Source: Mycoplasmataceae bacterium
Lineage (GTDB): Bacteria > Bacillota_I > Bacilli_A > Mycoplasmatales > Mycoplasmoidaceae
DNA: 59,006 nt
Assembly: GCA_031273215.1 (NCBI GenBank)
Contig: JAISSF010000011.1
Location: 1 to 59,006, forward strand
Reading direction: 5' to 3'
Shown here: positions 30,393 through 43,526 of the stretch, in pieces
How the letters are laid out: each line of letters opens with the position of its first letter
Position numbering within the stretch: the first letter of the stretch is position 1
Program-made: the position numbers and the translations under genes
The notes under the pieces: model-generated
Told to the model about the DNA's origin: nothing
Seen by the model: only the letters and a program-made list of their open reading frames with translations
The model's database searches: none

Positions 30393-33349
30393 TATTTTTT
30401 AGTAGTTTTCTTTGATGGCGCTTTCTTTGTTGTAGGAGTAGTTTTAGCTTTGTGGTGCTCAATGATTTTTTTAATATCTTCGTGACCAGGTAATTTTGTT
30501 GGAGTAAGGTCTGGTTGTTGTGGAGCTGGATTCTCTTCAGCTTGAGGTTTTAAAGACGCTAAATACATAGGTTCTAAATCTTCCTCTCATAATTCTCTTC
30601 AGAATGAAATATCAAATTGTACACGGTAACGGTCATATGCGTTCATAACAATTAATGATTTACCACGACCAGCTCTAGTAACGAAACTACGTTCAGCTTG
30701 ACTCAATGGTGCTCCAGATCCTTCCAACATATCTACTAAGAATAATACGTCTTCTTCACCTGTTGTGAAGAAGAAGTTATATTGTGACATTGTAAAGATT
30801 GATTCATAATACTCTTTCTTTTTAGGATCAGAGTCTCCTCTAATAGAGTTAAAGTTTTGGTTAATTAAACATAATGCACCACCGAAAGAACGGTCGACAC
30901 GGGCGAACTCATCTAATCTTTGTAATACACCGTTAATGTTGTGGATTAAGTGAACCTCATCAATATATAGAACAACTTTTTGGTTAGCATATAAGAACGC
31001 AGAAGCAACACGGATAATATTAATAGTTCATACCGCTAAAATGTTCTTGTTACCAAAGTTTAAGGCAATATCACGAACGATTAAGTTTCATAATCTGTTT
31101 TTACTTCAATCAACGTTTGTATAGTTGTTAAAGATTGGAGAAGAAATACCTACTGCATGTTCTTTCATTAAAACAATTAACTTGTTAAAGGCAGTCTTAG
31201 TCTCAGGAACTCTCTCTTTTTTATAACGTTTAATAGCTTCAAAGTAGAAGTCTTTCATTAAAGGGAATTTATTTTTATGAATCTTAGAGAAATCTGAACT
31301 TGGGGTAATTTTCATTAATTTTTCATAAACATAAATTTGAACATCGTTGAAACAAGATAATACAATCTTATCATCTGGATTGTTTGTATCTAAAGATAAA
31401 AGAATTGACATAGAAGTTAAGTTTGCTTGATATTGAGAAATTAATGGGTTTTGTCTTGAGTTGCCACTTTCATCAGTAGAAGGAACTTGTAATACGTCAA
31501 AGATGTTAATATATGAAGCTTTACTATCGTTGGCACCAATTAATAAGTTTTCCCCACCTAAGTTTTTAGTCATAATAACACGTTCTGGTTTTGGGTCAAT
31601 AGAAATAATGAACTTATCATCTAGACGATCTGAAACGAAGTCAATATCAGCTGTATAAGACTTACCTGAACCGTTACGTCCTTGATAGAAACGGTTAAAT
31701 GAGTTATACATTTCATTCTTCTTTCAGTAGTCATTAAAGTAAGGATCAGAATCTCCTGAAGCTTGGTCAACTTGGAATCCTTTAAATCATGTTTTTTCAT
31801 CAGCGATTGAAGATTTAGAGAAGAATGGATAAGATAAACCTAATGAAGTAGTTAAGATCTTATGGTCGATTGCGCTTGTAATAGTTAAGTTATTTACCAT
31901 TGAAGCTTGTCCAGCTTTAGCACTATGTCCACTTAATGAACCCATACCAATAGCTTTTAATGCACCATCAGCATATTGTAAAGCAGGAATATCGTGTAAA
32001 CGAGTATTAATAATAGCATCTCTTTGCATGTGCTTACAATCAAATAGCATTCAACCATCATTGAATACACCAACAGCTTTTTGGTATTCAGAAATTTTGT
32101 TTTTTAATTTTCTTCTAGTAGATTCTTTGAATATTAAATAGAATGTAACTTCTTTCATAGCTACGTTACCGTTAGCGATAGCCTCATTTACAGCTACAGT
32201 AATATCTTTAATGTGAGTAATACGCATTCTTTCTTGATCACCAGCACGTTTTTTAAATCAATTAGTTGTCATTAAACTATCTGCAGTTACATCCATCTTT
32301 TCCATATATGCACTAGATTCTTGTGGAGACATTGGCGAACAATCCATAATTACTGTGAAAGCATCATTGTTCATAATTTTTCCTAATCAACCAATGTTAG
32401 CAATTTCTGGAATAGAGTTATATGATAAAACAGACATGTATTCATGTGTTCCATCTTTTTTAGAGAATTTAACAATGTTAGCATCATATGAAATAGCCTT
32501 TAATGAAGTTTCTTCAGGATTAGCATAATTGAATGTACCAGCTCATACTTCATTTAGAATTTGTGAAACTTCTTCAGGAATAGCTGGTCTTACAGTTAAG
32601 TGAGCACTGGAAAGAGGAGAAGTAATTAATTCAGCATTCTCTGTGTTCTTATCGATTGATTGACCATCAAATACAATGAAATAAGATTGTTGACGTAAAT
32701 CAGCATTCTTATTTAACTCGTTGATACGGTCGAAATATCTATTTTTAGCGAAGTTAACACCGTAGTGATCGCTGTTAATCGCAATATACTTTGGAGGAAT
32801 TGCATAACTAATTCTTGCAGAAATAATTTTGAAACGAATATTACCACTAAAGAAGTTTGTTAAGTTTTGAACAATTTCTTGTACTTGTACAGAAGACAAT
32901 AAGGTAGGGTCAAAACCTTCAATACGGTAGAAACTCATAACTCCATCATTTGTTCCAGATACATAGTGAACGTGGTTGTCTTTACATTCTTTTAATTCAT
33001 AAAGTTGTTTCATTTCCACTGGAGAAAAAACTTTGTTTTTAAAAATAAACTTAATTGATCTTCAAAATCTTCATCTGAATTTACCTTTAGTTCTGTTTTG
33101 AATAAAACCCATCATTGCACCAAAGATAAGAACAGGAGACATATATGCTGTTCTAATCAACAATGGTCACATTCCTGTTAAACCAAATGTTGGAAGGATA
33201 TTTAAAAGAATAAAAGGTAAAGCGATTAAAGCAAATGCACCAAATCAAATTCAGTCACTGAAGGTAATATCACCCATCGTTTTAATAACACGAATGGGAC
33301 GGGGGTTTATTTCTGTAGGGGTTCCTTGGTTAAATTGGTCATCAGCCAT
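30392..33349 (-). CDS. VirB3/VirB4-like fusion ATPase
   Basis: 985 residues. Residues about 27-75 form two helices (WFGAFALIALPFILLNI, AYMSPVLIFGAMMGFI), the size and place of VirB3/PrgI. The rest is a VirB4/TraE-type ATPase: Walker A GRNGSGKS at 557-564 and Walker B VVLYIDEVHLI at about 790-800. A Lys/Thr/Pro-rich tail ends it. An in-frame Met at 33013 could mimic a start for VirB4 alone, but the frame is open from ATG 33349, nine bases after TATAAT (33364-33359). VirB4 powers type IV secretion or conjugation; no relaxase or other pilus genes are nearby. Confidence 0.8.
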
Positions 33350-33369
33350 TGTATATATATTATATACAA

Positions 33370-34197
33370 CTACTTTTGACAAAACTTACAGTAAGTTGTG
33401 CCTCTACCATTAAGTTTGACGAAACATGTAGATTTTTTGCAAATTGGACATATTTTTCGACCATGAATTTGCAGTTTTTCTTGATATGAACCAATATGTT
33501 CTCTACTAGACGCGAAAGTAGAAATAGTTGTGCCCTTGTATTTTAGTGCTTCTTTAAGGATTTTAGTTGAAAATTTAGCAACATTTTCATAATCTTTTTT
33601 AGTGATTTTATTAGTTGGTTTCATAGGCAAGATTTTAGCACTAAAAAGTATCTCATCAACATAGATATTTCCTATCCCACTTACCTTAGTTTGATCGAGT
33701 AAATTAGTTTTAATTGCTTTTGTTGATTTTTTGAATGTTTTTTGTAGAAATTCAGCATTAAAATTCTTGTTTAATGGATCGATAGCAACACGATTGATAA
33801 TTGGTGATTTTTCAAACTCTTTTTGGGAGTTAAAAATATGAATTGTACTAAACATTCTACTATCGAAGAAATTTAATACATATTTGTTAGAAAAAATAAA
33901 CAAAACTCTCAAATGTTTTTTATCAACTTTTACACCAGCTTTTTCATAAAATAATTTTCCTTCCATTCTTAAATGGATTAATAAAATTTTATCATGTGTA
34001 AGTTTGAAAACAAGATATTTCCCGATTCTATCGATATTTTTAATAGATTCTTTAGCTAAAAATGATTTTAATTTAGTGGGAGTAGAGTTTTTTAATAGTT
34101 TACTTTTATAAACAATTAAATCAGAAAAGGTTTTATTTAAAATACCTTCTTTAATAAGTTCATTAATAACGGTTTGTACTTCTGGAAGTTCAGGCAT
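33370..34197 (-). CDS. mutM: Formamidopyrimidine-DNA glycosylase
   Basis: 275 residues. It removes 8-oxoguanine. The N-terminus PELPEV supplies the catalytic Pro2 and Glu3; HLRMEGKLFY contains the conserved Lys; SGIGNIYVDEIL is the H2TH motif; and the C-terminal zinc finger CPICKKS...CKFCQK is complete with the catalytic Arg in GRGTTYC. The gene begins three bases after the PQ-loop gene. Confidence 0.95.
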   Translation of the reverse strand: MPELPEVQTVINELIKEGILNKTFSDLIVYKSKLLKNSTPTKLKSFLAKESIKNIDRIGKYLVFKLTHDKILLIHLRMEGKLFYEKAGVKVDKKHLRVLFIFSNKYVLNFFDSRMFSTIHIFNSQKEFEKSPIINRVAIDPLNKNFNAEFLQKTFKKSTKAIKTNLLDQTKVSGIGNIYVDEILFSAKILPMKPTNKITKKDYENVAKFSTKILKEALKYKGTTISTFASSREHIGSYQEKLQIHGRKICPICKKSTCFVKLNGRGTTYCKFCQK

Positions 34198-34199
34198 AA

Positions 34200-34583
34200 T
34201 TATTTACCAGTCTTCTTATTTCCTTTTTCATTCGCTATTTTAATGAAGAACATAATAATTGAGAATGTACCAAAGATTAAGTTAGCTATAGCTACAGGTA
34301 AACCAACTACTCACGGATTAATCTTTTGAATTAAAATTGGATCGTTAACTAAAGTAGCGTTTAAATAAATAATGTTAATAATACCAATAAGCGCTCATAA
34401 ATAACCAGAAATTGAAGAAATTAATAAAGAGTGAGAAGAAAGCGATTCAGTATGTTTTGTTTTAACTACTTTAATGAATTGAGGGATAGTCATAGATAGA
34501 GTTCCTACAGCTGCAATGATACTTAAACACAAAACAATTCATGGTAATGTGTTTATAAATTGACTAGTAGTAAGAATTGTCAT
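34200..34583 (-). CDS. PQ-loop (SemiSWEET-like) membrane protein
   Basis: 127 residues, three hydrophobic helices. IAAVGTLSMTIPQFIKVVKTK contains the Pro-Gln of PQ-loop proteins, and SLSSHSLLISSISGYLWALIG continues the repeat. A half-transporter of the SemiSWEET size; it should function as a dimer. The substrate is unknown. Confidence 0.65.
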
Positions 34584-34605
34584 GTTATTTTTATTATATA
34601 AGGAA

Positions 34606-35007
34606 CTATTTCTTAACTCTATTAGCTCCTTCGCTTGAACATAACATCATAATACCTGAAACTAACGCTAAAGTTCCACCACCAAATAGAATTAAACAAA
34701 TACCTAAAGCGATATGATGAATTTTATCATTAAATGATTTCTTAATTTTAAATAACATAGGAATTTGTCAAGCAAAACAAATAACAGAACTCATGAAAGC
34801 AATACCATAGATTCTAATCATTTCAGCATTTAAAGGTTTAGCGATATCTGGATCAGATTTATTAAGTAAAGATTCAATTTGACTAGCAAAGCAATATACA
34901 AAGATACCTAAAACTGCAACAACAGCAATAGCGATAATTTGAGCAAATAAGAATCAATAAGCAATAACTCTTAGTTTACAAGGAGTGATCTTTTTAGTTT
35001 GAGCCAT
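34606..35007 (-). CDS. Small four-helix membrane protein, unknown
   Basis: 133 residues with three or four hydrophobic helices (YWFLFAQIIAIAVVAVLGIFVY, IAFMSSVICFAWQIPMLF, ALGICLILFGGGTLALVSGIMML). No family recognised with confidence. It lies between the PQ-loop and PnuC-like genes, 18 bp after the latter. Confidence 0.55.
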
Positions 35008-35025
35008 AAAAATATTATAGTAATA

Positions 35026-35913
35026 TTATTTTAGATCTTGTTCAGCAATAGCCATGTGTCCTTCAATAACATCTTTCTTAACTTTCTTTTTATTTCATTG
35101 AATGTGACCATATATATCCAATACAACTGACATTGTGTGAGATCAAATTCCTTGGATAGAATCAGCCATCGATGGTTTACCATTTAAAACTCATGTAGCA
35201 ATTCACAAGAATACCGTTAATGTTTCTACTCCAATTCATAGTGGGTATTGTAATCTATTTCTCATTAATAATAATACCATTGCAAATACAGCAATCATTA
35301 ATGAAGAAGCATCACAGAAAGCTTTGAAATAGAAAATAAAGTCTCTTTTAACTGTTGGATCAACATATTTAGAATCAGGGTTTCAGAATTTAATAAATCC
35401 ATGTAAAGTTTCAACATAAGTCATCACAGCACAACAAACAATAATAATTCCTACTAATGTTAAATCAAGAGATAATTTAAATTTAGTAGCTTCAATAATA
35501 CTCTTTTTATTTTGTTTCTTATATCTTTGTCATAATACAAAACCAAAGATAGAAGTGGGGATATATCAAGCAAAGTTTAAGATAACTTGACCATTGTTTT
35601 CGTCAGATCAAGCAACTAAACCAAAACAAATACAAGCAACAATACATCACATGAAGTTAGATGATTTCTTTTTAGCAATTAACAATCAACACATTGTATT
35701 AGTCACAGCTCCAACTAGGTTTAAAGCAGCACAAGCATATAAAGTAGATAGTTTCTTTGCTGTATCAGAACTAGCGGTATTCTTAGCGGTAAGCATAGCA
35801 AAGATAAAAATGCCTATAGAACCTAATACATTTACTAAAATTAGGATGTTCTCCATTAAAGTAAAACCCTTAAAGAACTCAATTAATTTGTTTTGTTTCT
35901 TAAACATTAACAT
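35026..35913 (-). CDS. PnuC-like nicotinamide riboside/NMN transporter
   Basis: 295 residues, seven or so helices. FYFKAFCDASSLMIAVFAMVLLL followed by QYPLWIGVETLTVFLW and an earlier NFAWYIPTSIFGFVLWQRYKK resemble the PnuC layout (WxxWIxxNxxxxxLW and the YxxxxxYGWYxW segment). PnuC imports the NAD precursor nicotinamide riboside. The start may be ATG 35913 or 35907. Confidence 0.65.
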
Positions 35914-35932
35914 TATTATATAATATTAACAT

Positions 35933-36184
35933 ATGGTAAAGATTAGAATGGCTCGTTATGGTAAGCATAAAGCTCCTACATATCGTATAGTTGCTATTGA
36001 CTCAAAAACTAAGAGAGATGGTGGTTATATTGCTTTATTAGGAACATACAATACTGCTAGTAACCCTAAATTACAATTAAACACAGAATTAGTTATGAAA
36101 TATCTTAACAATGGAGCACAACCTTCTGAGAGTGTAAAGAACTTCTTGAAAAAAGAAGGCATTTGAGCACAATTTAAAAAGTAG
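35933..36184 (+). CDS. rpsP: Small ribosomal subunit protein bS16
   Basis: 83 residues. MVKIRMARYGKHKAPTYRIV and the following DGGYIALLGTYN are the S16 signature. TATAAT lies eight bases before ATG. One TGA (Trp) occurs near the C-terminus. In many Firmicutes rimM and trmD follow; here frr follows instead. Confidence 0.96.
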
Positions 36185-36207
36185 ACTATATTATAATTAA
36201 TATAGGT

Positions 36208-36759
36208 ATGCAATGAACAGATTTAAAAAATGAATTTGATTTATATAGCGAAGATGTTATTAATTATTTAAATGATGAATATAGTAAAGTAAGAAGTGGA
36301 AGAATTAGTCCAAATATCTTTGACGGTATAAGAGTACAAGCATATGGTGACTGAATGCCATTAAACCAAATTTCAAATGTTCAAATCGTGGATGCAAGAA
36401 CTGCTTTAATTAAACCTTTTGATAAAACTATTCTTAAAGATATATCTGCCGCTTTAAATGTTGCTAATTTAGGAGTTAGTCCAATGTTAGATGCTGAGTT
36501 TGTTAAATTATCTTTCCCACCAATTACAGAAGAGAACAGAATGAAGAATGTTAAAAAATGTAAAGAGATATTAGAACAAGCAAAAGTAAGAATCAGAAAA
36601 GTAAGAGAAGATGTTAAAAACCAATATAAAAATGCAGAAGGAGTTAGTGAAGATATTATTTTCCACTTTAATGAAGAATTAGATAAAATCACTAAATTAT
36701 ATAACACAAAATTAGAAGAAATTTATGCAAGTAAAGAAGGGGAACTATTAAAAATATAA
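36208..36759 (+). CDS. frr: Ribosome recycling factor
   Basis: 183 residues. It splits post-termination ribosomes with EF-G. The N-terminus reads MQWTDLKNEF; KVRSGRISPNIFDGI (usual L..iRTGRA.p.ll) and the C-terminal helix VKNQYKNAEGVSEDI are characteristic. The start includes a TGA Trp at codon 3. It overlaps cdsA by TAATG. Confidence 0.94.
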
Positions 36760-37877
36760 TGTGATTTAAAATTTCAGACGAAAAGAAAAATAATTTAAAA
36801 CAACGTTGAAAAGGTACTGGTATTATTATTGCATTTGCTATCATATTAGTTTTATTTGGTTTGTTTGCTGATCCTAGACATGCAAAAGCTGATGGAAGTG
36901 ATATTAATGGGTTTGCTTATTATTTGCCACACTGAGCTAATGCAATGTTTGGCTGTTTATTTATTGCAAGTGTTATGGCATTCAATATTCCAGTTTCAAT
37001 CGAATTAGATAATTGTTTTATTAAATCTAAAAGCAAAAGAATAATTGCTTATACATTTTTAATTTTAATCGTTTGTCAATTATTACCAACAGTTTTAATG
37101 TTGTATTCTATTTATTGAGGAAGAAATCCACAATGATTATCTTTATCAACAATTATTTACTTTGCTCTTTTCTTTATTAATTTAATTTGAGTAATACCTT
37201 TATATTTTATTTCTAAAAAAAGCGGCAACGGTAATAAATTTAATAATATATGATTCCCGATAATTGTTATGGTAATTTCATTCGCGTTTAGTGGTATATA
37301 TTATTTAGCCTTAGTAAGAGGAATCTTTACATTATTATTGGTTATCTTCATTTGTGTATTCTGTGATGTTGGTGGATTAACATTCGGAATTAGATTTGGA
37401 AAACATAAATTTGCTACTACTATTTCTCCTAAAAAATCTTGAGAAGGTGTTGCTGGTAGTTTTATCTTCTGTTATGTTGTAGTGATTGGTTTATTAGTAA
37501 TAATGGGACTTGATAAAGGACAAAGCACTTACCAAATGCAATCTAACTTCTTAGGAAACCAATGAGATTGAAGTGTACATAGTTTAATTGATCCAGGACA
37601 ACCATGTTGATATTTATTGGTTGTTGGATTTATATTTGTTATGTGTATCTTTAGCATTGGCGGAGATTTATTATTTAGTTTATTTAAAAGAAAAAATGGT
37701 ATTAAAGATTATTCAAATCTAATTAAAGGGCACGGTGGAATTTTAGATAGAATTGATAGTTGAGTAGCTGTAATCGCAGCTTTCTATGTTGTTACATTAA
37801 TGATTGGGGGAATTTCTACAATCGTTAGTGGATGACAAGACCATGATAGAATCTTCAATTTTTATTACCTAAAATAA
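36759..37877 (+). CDS. cdsA: Phosphatidate cytidylyltransferase
   Basis: 372 residues, about eight membrane helices, many TGA-Trp (the second codon is TGA). CDP-diacylglycerol synthase makes the precursor of phosphatidylglycerol and cardiolipin. The family signature is clear: [19 protein letters not shown] followed by SPKKSWEGVAGS. It starts in the TAATG overlap with frr. Confidence 0.92.
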
Positions 37878-37879
37878 GT

Positions 37880-39232
37880 ATGATAAAAATACAGCTCAAT
37901 TTTCTTATTCAATTAGTTAATGACTTAAGAAACAATAACTCTTCTAACGAAAAGAAACTTATTCTTAAAAAATATTATGATTTAGAACCAACATTATTCA
38001 ATAAATTTATGGACTATATTTATTCTTATGATAAAAAATTTTGACTAACTAGTGACAATATTGAAAAATTAAAAGATAAATTTACTACTAAATATACATT
38101 TGCTGAAACTGATAATATTTTTATTGTATTAGATAAACTAGTGTTAAGAGAAATCACCGGACACGATGCAATCAATTATGTACAAGACTTAATTATTTTT
38201 TTAGGAGAAGAATATAAAGATATTATTTATTCTATTATTAATAAAGATTTGAAAGCTAACGCCAATGTATCTTTAATTAATAATATTTCTCATAATGCCG
38301 TTAAAGAGTTTAAGGTTGCTCTCGCTCAAAGAAACGACGAAGCTCCGGCAATCCACCAAGTATCATTTGAAAGTCAAAAATGAATGATTTCAAGAAAATT
38401 AGATGGAGTAAGAACTATCTGTATTTTAAATAATGGCATACCTGAATTTTTTAGCAGAACAGGAACACAATTTCAAACATTAAGTAATTTAAATGAACAA
38501 GCAACTAAAGTATTAAATTTAGCGAAACAAATGTATGGCGAAGAGTTTGTTTTAGATGGAGAATGTTGCTTATACGATGAAAATGGTAATGATGATTTTA
38601 ACGGAATTATGAAAGAGATCACAAGAAAGAATCACACTATCGCTAATCCTAAATATGTAATTTTTGATTTAATTAAAAAATCTGAGTTTGATAATTCATT
38701 AGGAACTACTAAATTCGGAGAACGTATAGAAATGTTAGAAAAATTAAACGTGGAACAATTTGGAAATAATATATTAACAATTCCTCATGCTAACACCATC
38801 TCTAAACAAACATATGATGAATGATTAGAAACTTGTAGAAATAAAGGATGAGAAGGATTAATGCTGAGAGATGAAGAATCAGTTTATACTGGAAAACGTA
38901 GCTTTGATTTGCAAAAAATAAAAGCATTCCACGATGCAGAATATAAAGTTATTGGTTTAGAAGAAGGAAATAAGAAAATGTTAGTTAATGGTGTAATGCA
39001 AGAAACTCAATGTGTTAAATCGTTAGTAATCGAACACAAAGGAGCACATGTTAATGTTGGATCAGGAATTAGTGATGAAGAAAGAGTATTGTGATTAAAA
39101 GATCCAACACTAATTATGGATAAAATTATTACTGTTCAATATTTTGAAGAATCAGTTGATTCAAAAACTGGACAATTAAGTTTAAGATTTCCAACCCTTA
39201 AAATTGTTCATGGTAGTGAAAGAAATACTTAA
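37880..39232 (+). CDS. ATP-dependent DNA ligase
   Basis: 450 residues. The nucleotidyltransferase motif I is SRKLDGVR with nucleophile Lys173; motif III is near FVLDGECCLYD; motif IV is WEGLMLRD; a late motif is ITVQYFEE. The N-terminal 165 residues are helical, as in T4-type ligases. This is the ATP class, not the NAD-dependent LigA that mollicutes normally use. It begins two bases after cdsA, so it is expressed with housekeeping genes. A viral origin followed by fixation is inferred. Confidence 0.88.
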
Positions 39233-39241
39233 TTAATATAT

Positions 39242-39328
39242 TGGTGGTCCAGATGGGACTTGAACCCACAAGATATCACTATCGGTAGATTTTGAGTCTA
39301 CTTCGTTTGCCAATTTCGACACCGGACC
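39242..39328 (-). tRNA. tRNA-Leu (CAA)
   Basis: A complete cloverleaf on the minus strand: acceptor GGTCCGG pairs with CTGGACC, encoded CCA 3' end, long variable arm typical of class II tRNA, T arm GTGGGTTCAAGTCCCAT. The anticodon loop CTCAAAA gives anticodon CAA, reading UUG. Confidence 0.93.
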
Positions 39329-39361
39329 TATATTTAAATTATAGGAGAGTATCTAAAATAG

Positions 39362-40834
<1,473 letters not shown>

Positions 40835-40835
40835 T

Positions 40836-42245
40836 ATGAACTTAATTAAACGTAACGAGAACTTTGCAGAATGATATACCCAAGTGGGTAATAATGCTAA
40901 ACTTTTTACTTATGCTGATGTAAAGGGTACAATTAACTACTTACCTAACGGTTGAAAGATTTGAGAATTAATTAAAGAGAGTTTAGATAAAAAACTACAA
41001 GCATATGGAGCACAAAATGTACAATTACCTTTATTTATTAAAGCAAGTGAGTTCGCTAAAGAGGCTAGTCATATTGATGGATTTGCTCCCGAAGTGTTTA
41101 CTGTTACCAAAATTGGAAATGAAGTATTGAGTGATGCTTTATATATTAGACCAACTAGTGAAGTGTTGTTCTCACAATTATTTAAGAGTGAAGTAAGATC
41201 TTACAATGATTTACCGGTTAAATATAATCAATGATGTTCTGTATATCGCGCTGAAAAGAATACTAAACCATTCTTAAGAGGTTGTGAATTCTTTTGACAC
41301 GAACTTCACTGTTTATTCAGTAACGCACAAGAAGCTATCGAATATACATTAGCAATTCATGAGTTATATAACGATTTCTTAAGAGATGTTTGCTATTTAC
41401 CGGTATTAAGTGGAAAGAAAACTGAAGGAGAAAAGTTTGCTGGTGCTGTTGAAACATATACAAGAGAAGTATGAAGCCAAGATGGACAATGCATTCAAAC
41501 AGGAACTAGTCACTTTTTAGGGCAAAACTTCTCTAAAATGTATGATATTAAATTCCAAACACAAGATAATAACTTCGCTCACCCTTACTATACTAGTCAC
41601 GGAATTACTACAAGAATCATTGGCGATTTGATTGTTGTTCACGGAGACGATAAGGGATTAGTATTACCATTTGAAATTGCTCCTACCCAAATAGCTATCT
41701 TAACTATTTTAGGAAATAAAGAACCTAAAGTATTAGAAAAAGCTAAAGAAATTGCGAATGAATTAGAATCTTATAGAGTTAATGTTGATACAAGTGATGA
41801 CTCATTTGGTTATAAAATATCTAGACAAGAAGCGTGTGGTACACCTTTCAGTATTGTAATCGGTCCGAAAGATTTAGAAAACAATACATGCATCCTAGTT
41901 TCTCGTGATGATGGAGTTAAACATACAGTTAGCTTTGATCAAATTAAACAAACTATTAAACAAGAAAAGATGGAATACTTTAAGAGAATGTACAATAAAG
42001 CTAATGAACACTTACAAACTTCTATTATTGAAACAAATACATTAGAACAATTCAAGGAGAATGTTAAAAATGCTAAAATATCTTTATGTTACTGAGGCGG
42101 AGATGAACTAGATGAAAAGAAAATTAAAGAACTTACCGGCGCTAGTCCTCGTTGTGTTAAAGAAGAATTAACTAACAGTGATAAAGTATGTTTCTTCACC
42201 AACAAGCCAGCTAAACAACTGGTTTATTTTGCTAGAGCTTATTAA
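40836..42245 (+). CDS. proS: Prolyl-tRNA synthetase
   Basis: 469 residues, class II synthetase of the shorter (archaeal/eukaryotic-like, ProS type 3) form, without a large editing insert. Motif 2 and its flanks are visible in YIRPTSEVLFSQLF and YNQWCSVYRAEK, followed by FLRGCEFFWHELH; motif 3 includes TSHGITTRIIG. Several TGA-Trp. Two bases separate it from gltX, and a hairpin terminator follows. Confidence 0.93.
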
Positions 42246-42246
42246 T

Positions 42247-42301
42247 TTATCCACGAATAACAATTACTCTTATTCGTGTTTAACCACTTATCCACGAATA
42301 A
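42247..42301. repeat. 14-bp direct repeat flanking an inverted copy
   Basis: TTATCCACGAATAA occurs at 42247-42260 and again at 42288-42301, with an inverted TTATTCGTG between them. The middle arm can pair with either flank, so two mutually exclusive hairpins are possible between proS and fic. Confidence 0.75.
42252..42281 (+). terminator. proS terminator hairpin
   Basis: A 9-bp stem (CACGAATAA, 42252-42260, with TTATTCGTG, 42270-42278), a 9-nt loop and a short T run follow the proS stop. Confidence 0.65.
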
Positions 42302-42317
42302 GAAATATAATTATACT

Positions 42318-43523
42318 ATGGATAATAAAGCGTGAAAACCAATAAAATATGAGAGAAAAATATGAGAAACTTCATATAGTGATACTCAGTTATATTCTCA
42401 ACAAATTAAATGATTAGCTGCTCATAAAGAATATGATGCTGCAATTCCTAATTTTATCTCCAAGAATGAAGTAGAACTATCGAAAGCTGAACAAAAATTA
42501 ATTAATGAAACATTTCACCTAATTGGTAAATTTGAAGTTATGATGTCTCAGAAGTCTTTAACATTGCCTCTTATATTATTAAGATCAGAATCTTCTTGTT
42601 CTTCTCAAATTGAACATTTAACTACTTCTGCTAAAAAAGTAGCTTTAGCGCAATTAGAAGCCAAGTCAACAACTGATGCAATAATGGTAGTAAATAATAT
42701 AAATGCAATGACTTCCGCTTTAGCACAAGCAGATATGCTTTCGATTAAATCCATCTTAAATATTCATAAAATTTTATTACAGAACGAAAAAAATATGGAA
42801 CCTGGTAAAATCAGAAGTAAGCAAGTATGAATTGGAGGATGTAATTTATGACCAAGTGGTGCGCTATTTGTGCCTCCTGTATGTAGTAGAGTAGAAGAAT
42901 TATTAAAAGATTTGATAACATTTTCAAAAAGAGAAGATGTTGATGCTATTAGTAAAGCTGCTATTATTCACGCACAATTTGAAACTATCCACCCGTTTTT
43001 AGATGGTAACGGTAGAGTTGGCAGAACTATCTTACATACTATTTTAAAACACGAAGGTGCACTAACTAATTCTGCTATACCTATCTCTGCTGGTTTATTA
43101 AATAATTTAGATAAATATTTTAAATCATTAAATGATTATCGTTCTGGAAATTACTCAAGTATTATTAATGATTTTTGTATTGCTATTCAAAACGGTATTC
43201 TAATTGCTGATATTATGGTTAAGAAAATAGAAGAAACATTAATGAATTGAAAAAATAAAATAAAAGCAAGAAGCGATTCTAATATTTGAAAAGCAATTTA
43301 TGTTTTAGTTGAACAACCTGTTATTAATGCAAACTTTTTGGCTAAAAAACTTAATATCCATATTGACAATGCATATAAAATTATTGATATTCTTATTTCT
43401 ACTGGTATCTTAAAAGAAATTAGTGGAGGCAAAAGAAATACATTCTATTTAGCGAATGAAATAACTAATATATTAGATGAAGTTGCTTCTATATCTTCTA
43501 TTAGAAGAATAATACAAAAGTAG
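42318..43523 (+). CDS. Fic-domain AMP-transferase
   Basis: 401 residues. The active loop HPFLDGNGRVGR (His225) is a canonical FIC motif. Upstream, CSSQIEH (about 94-100) matches the S/T-x-x-x-E inhibitory helix of class II Fic proteins, with Glu99 expected to block ATP. A winged-helix-like region (NANFLAKKLNIHIDNAYKIIDIL) lies near the C-terminus. Fic proteins transfer AMP or other groups onto proteins; the target is unknown. TATAAT lies six bases before ATG, so it is independently transcribed. Confidence 0.9.
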
Positions 43524-43526
43524 ATA

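Noticed and set aside
32543-33019. VirB4-like protein starting at GTG 33019 or ATG 33013
   Set aside because: The frame is open through two membrane helices to ATG 33349, which has a well-placed TATAAT.
42247-42301. TTATCCACG repeats as DnaA boxes or an origin
   Set aside because: The ninth base differs from the DnaA consensus TTATCCACA, only two copies occur, no dnaA or dnaN is near, and a terminator explains the inverted copy.
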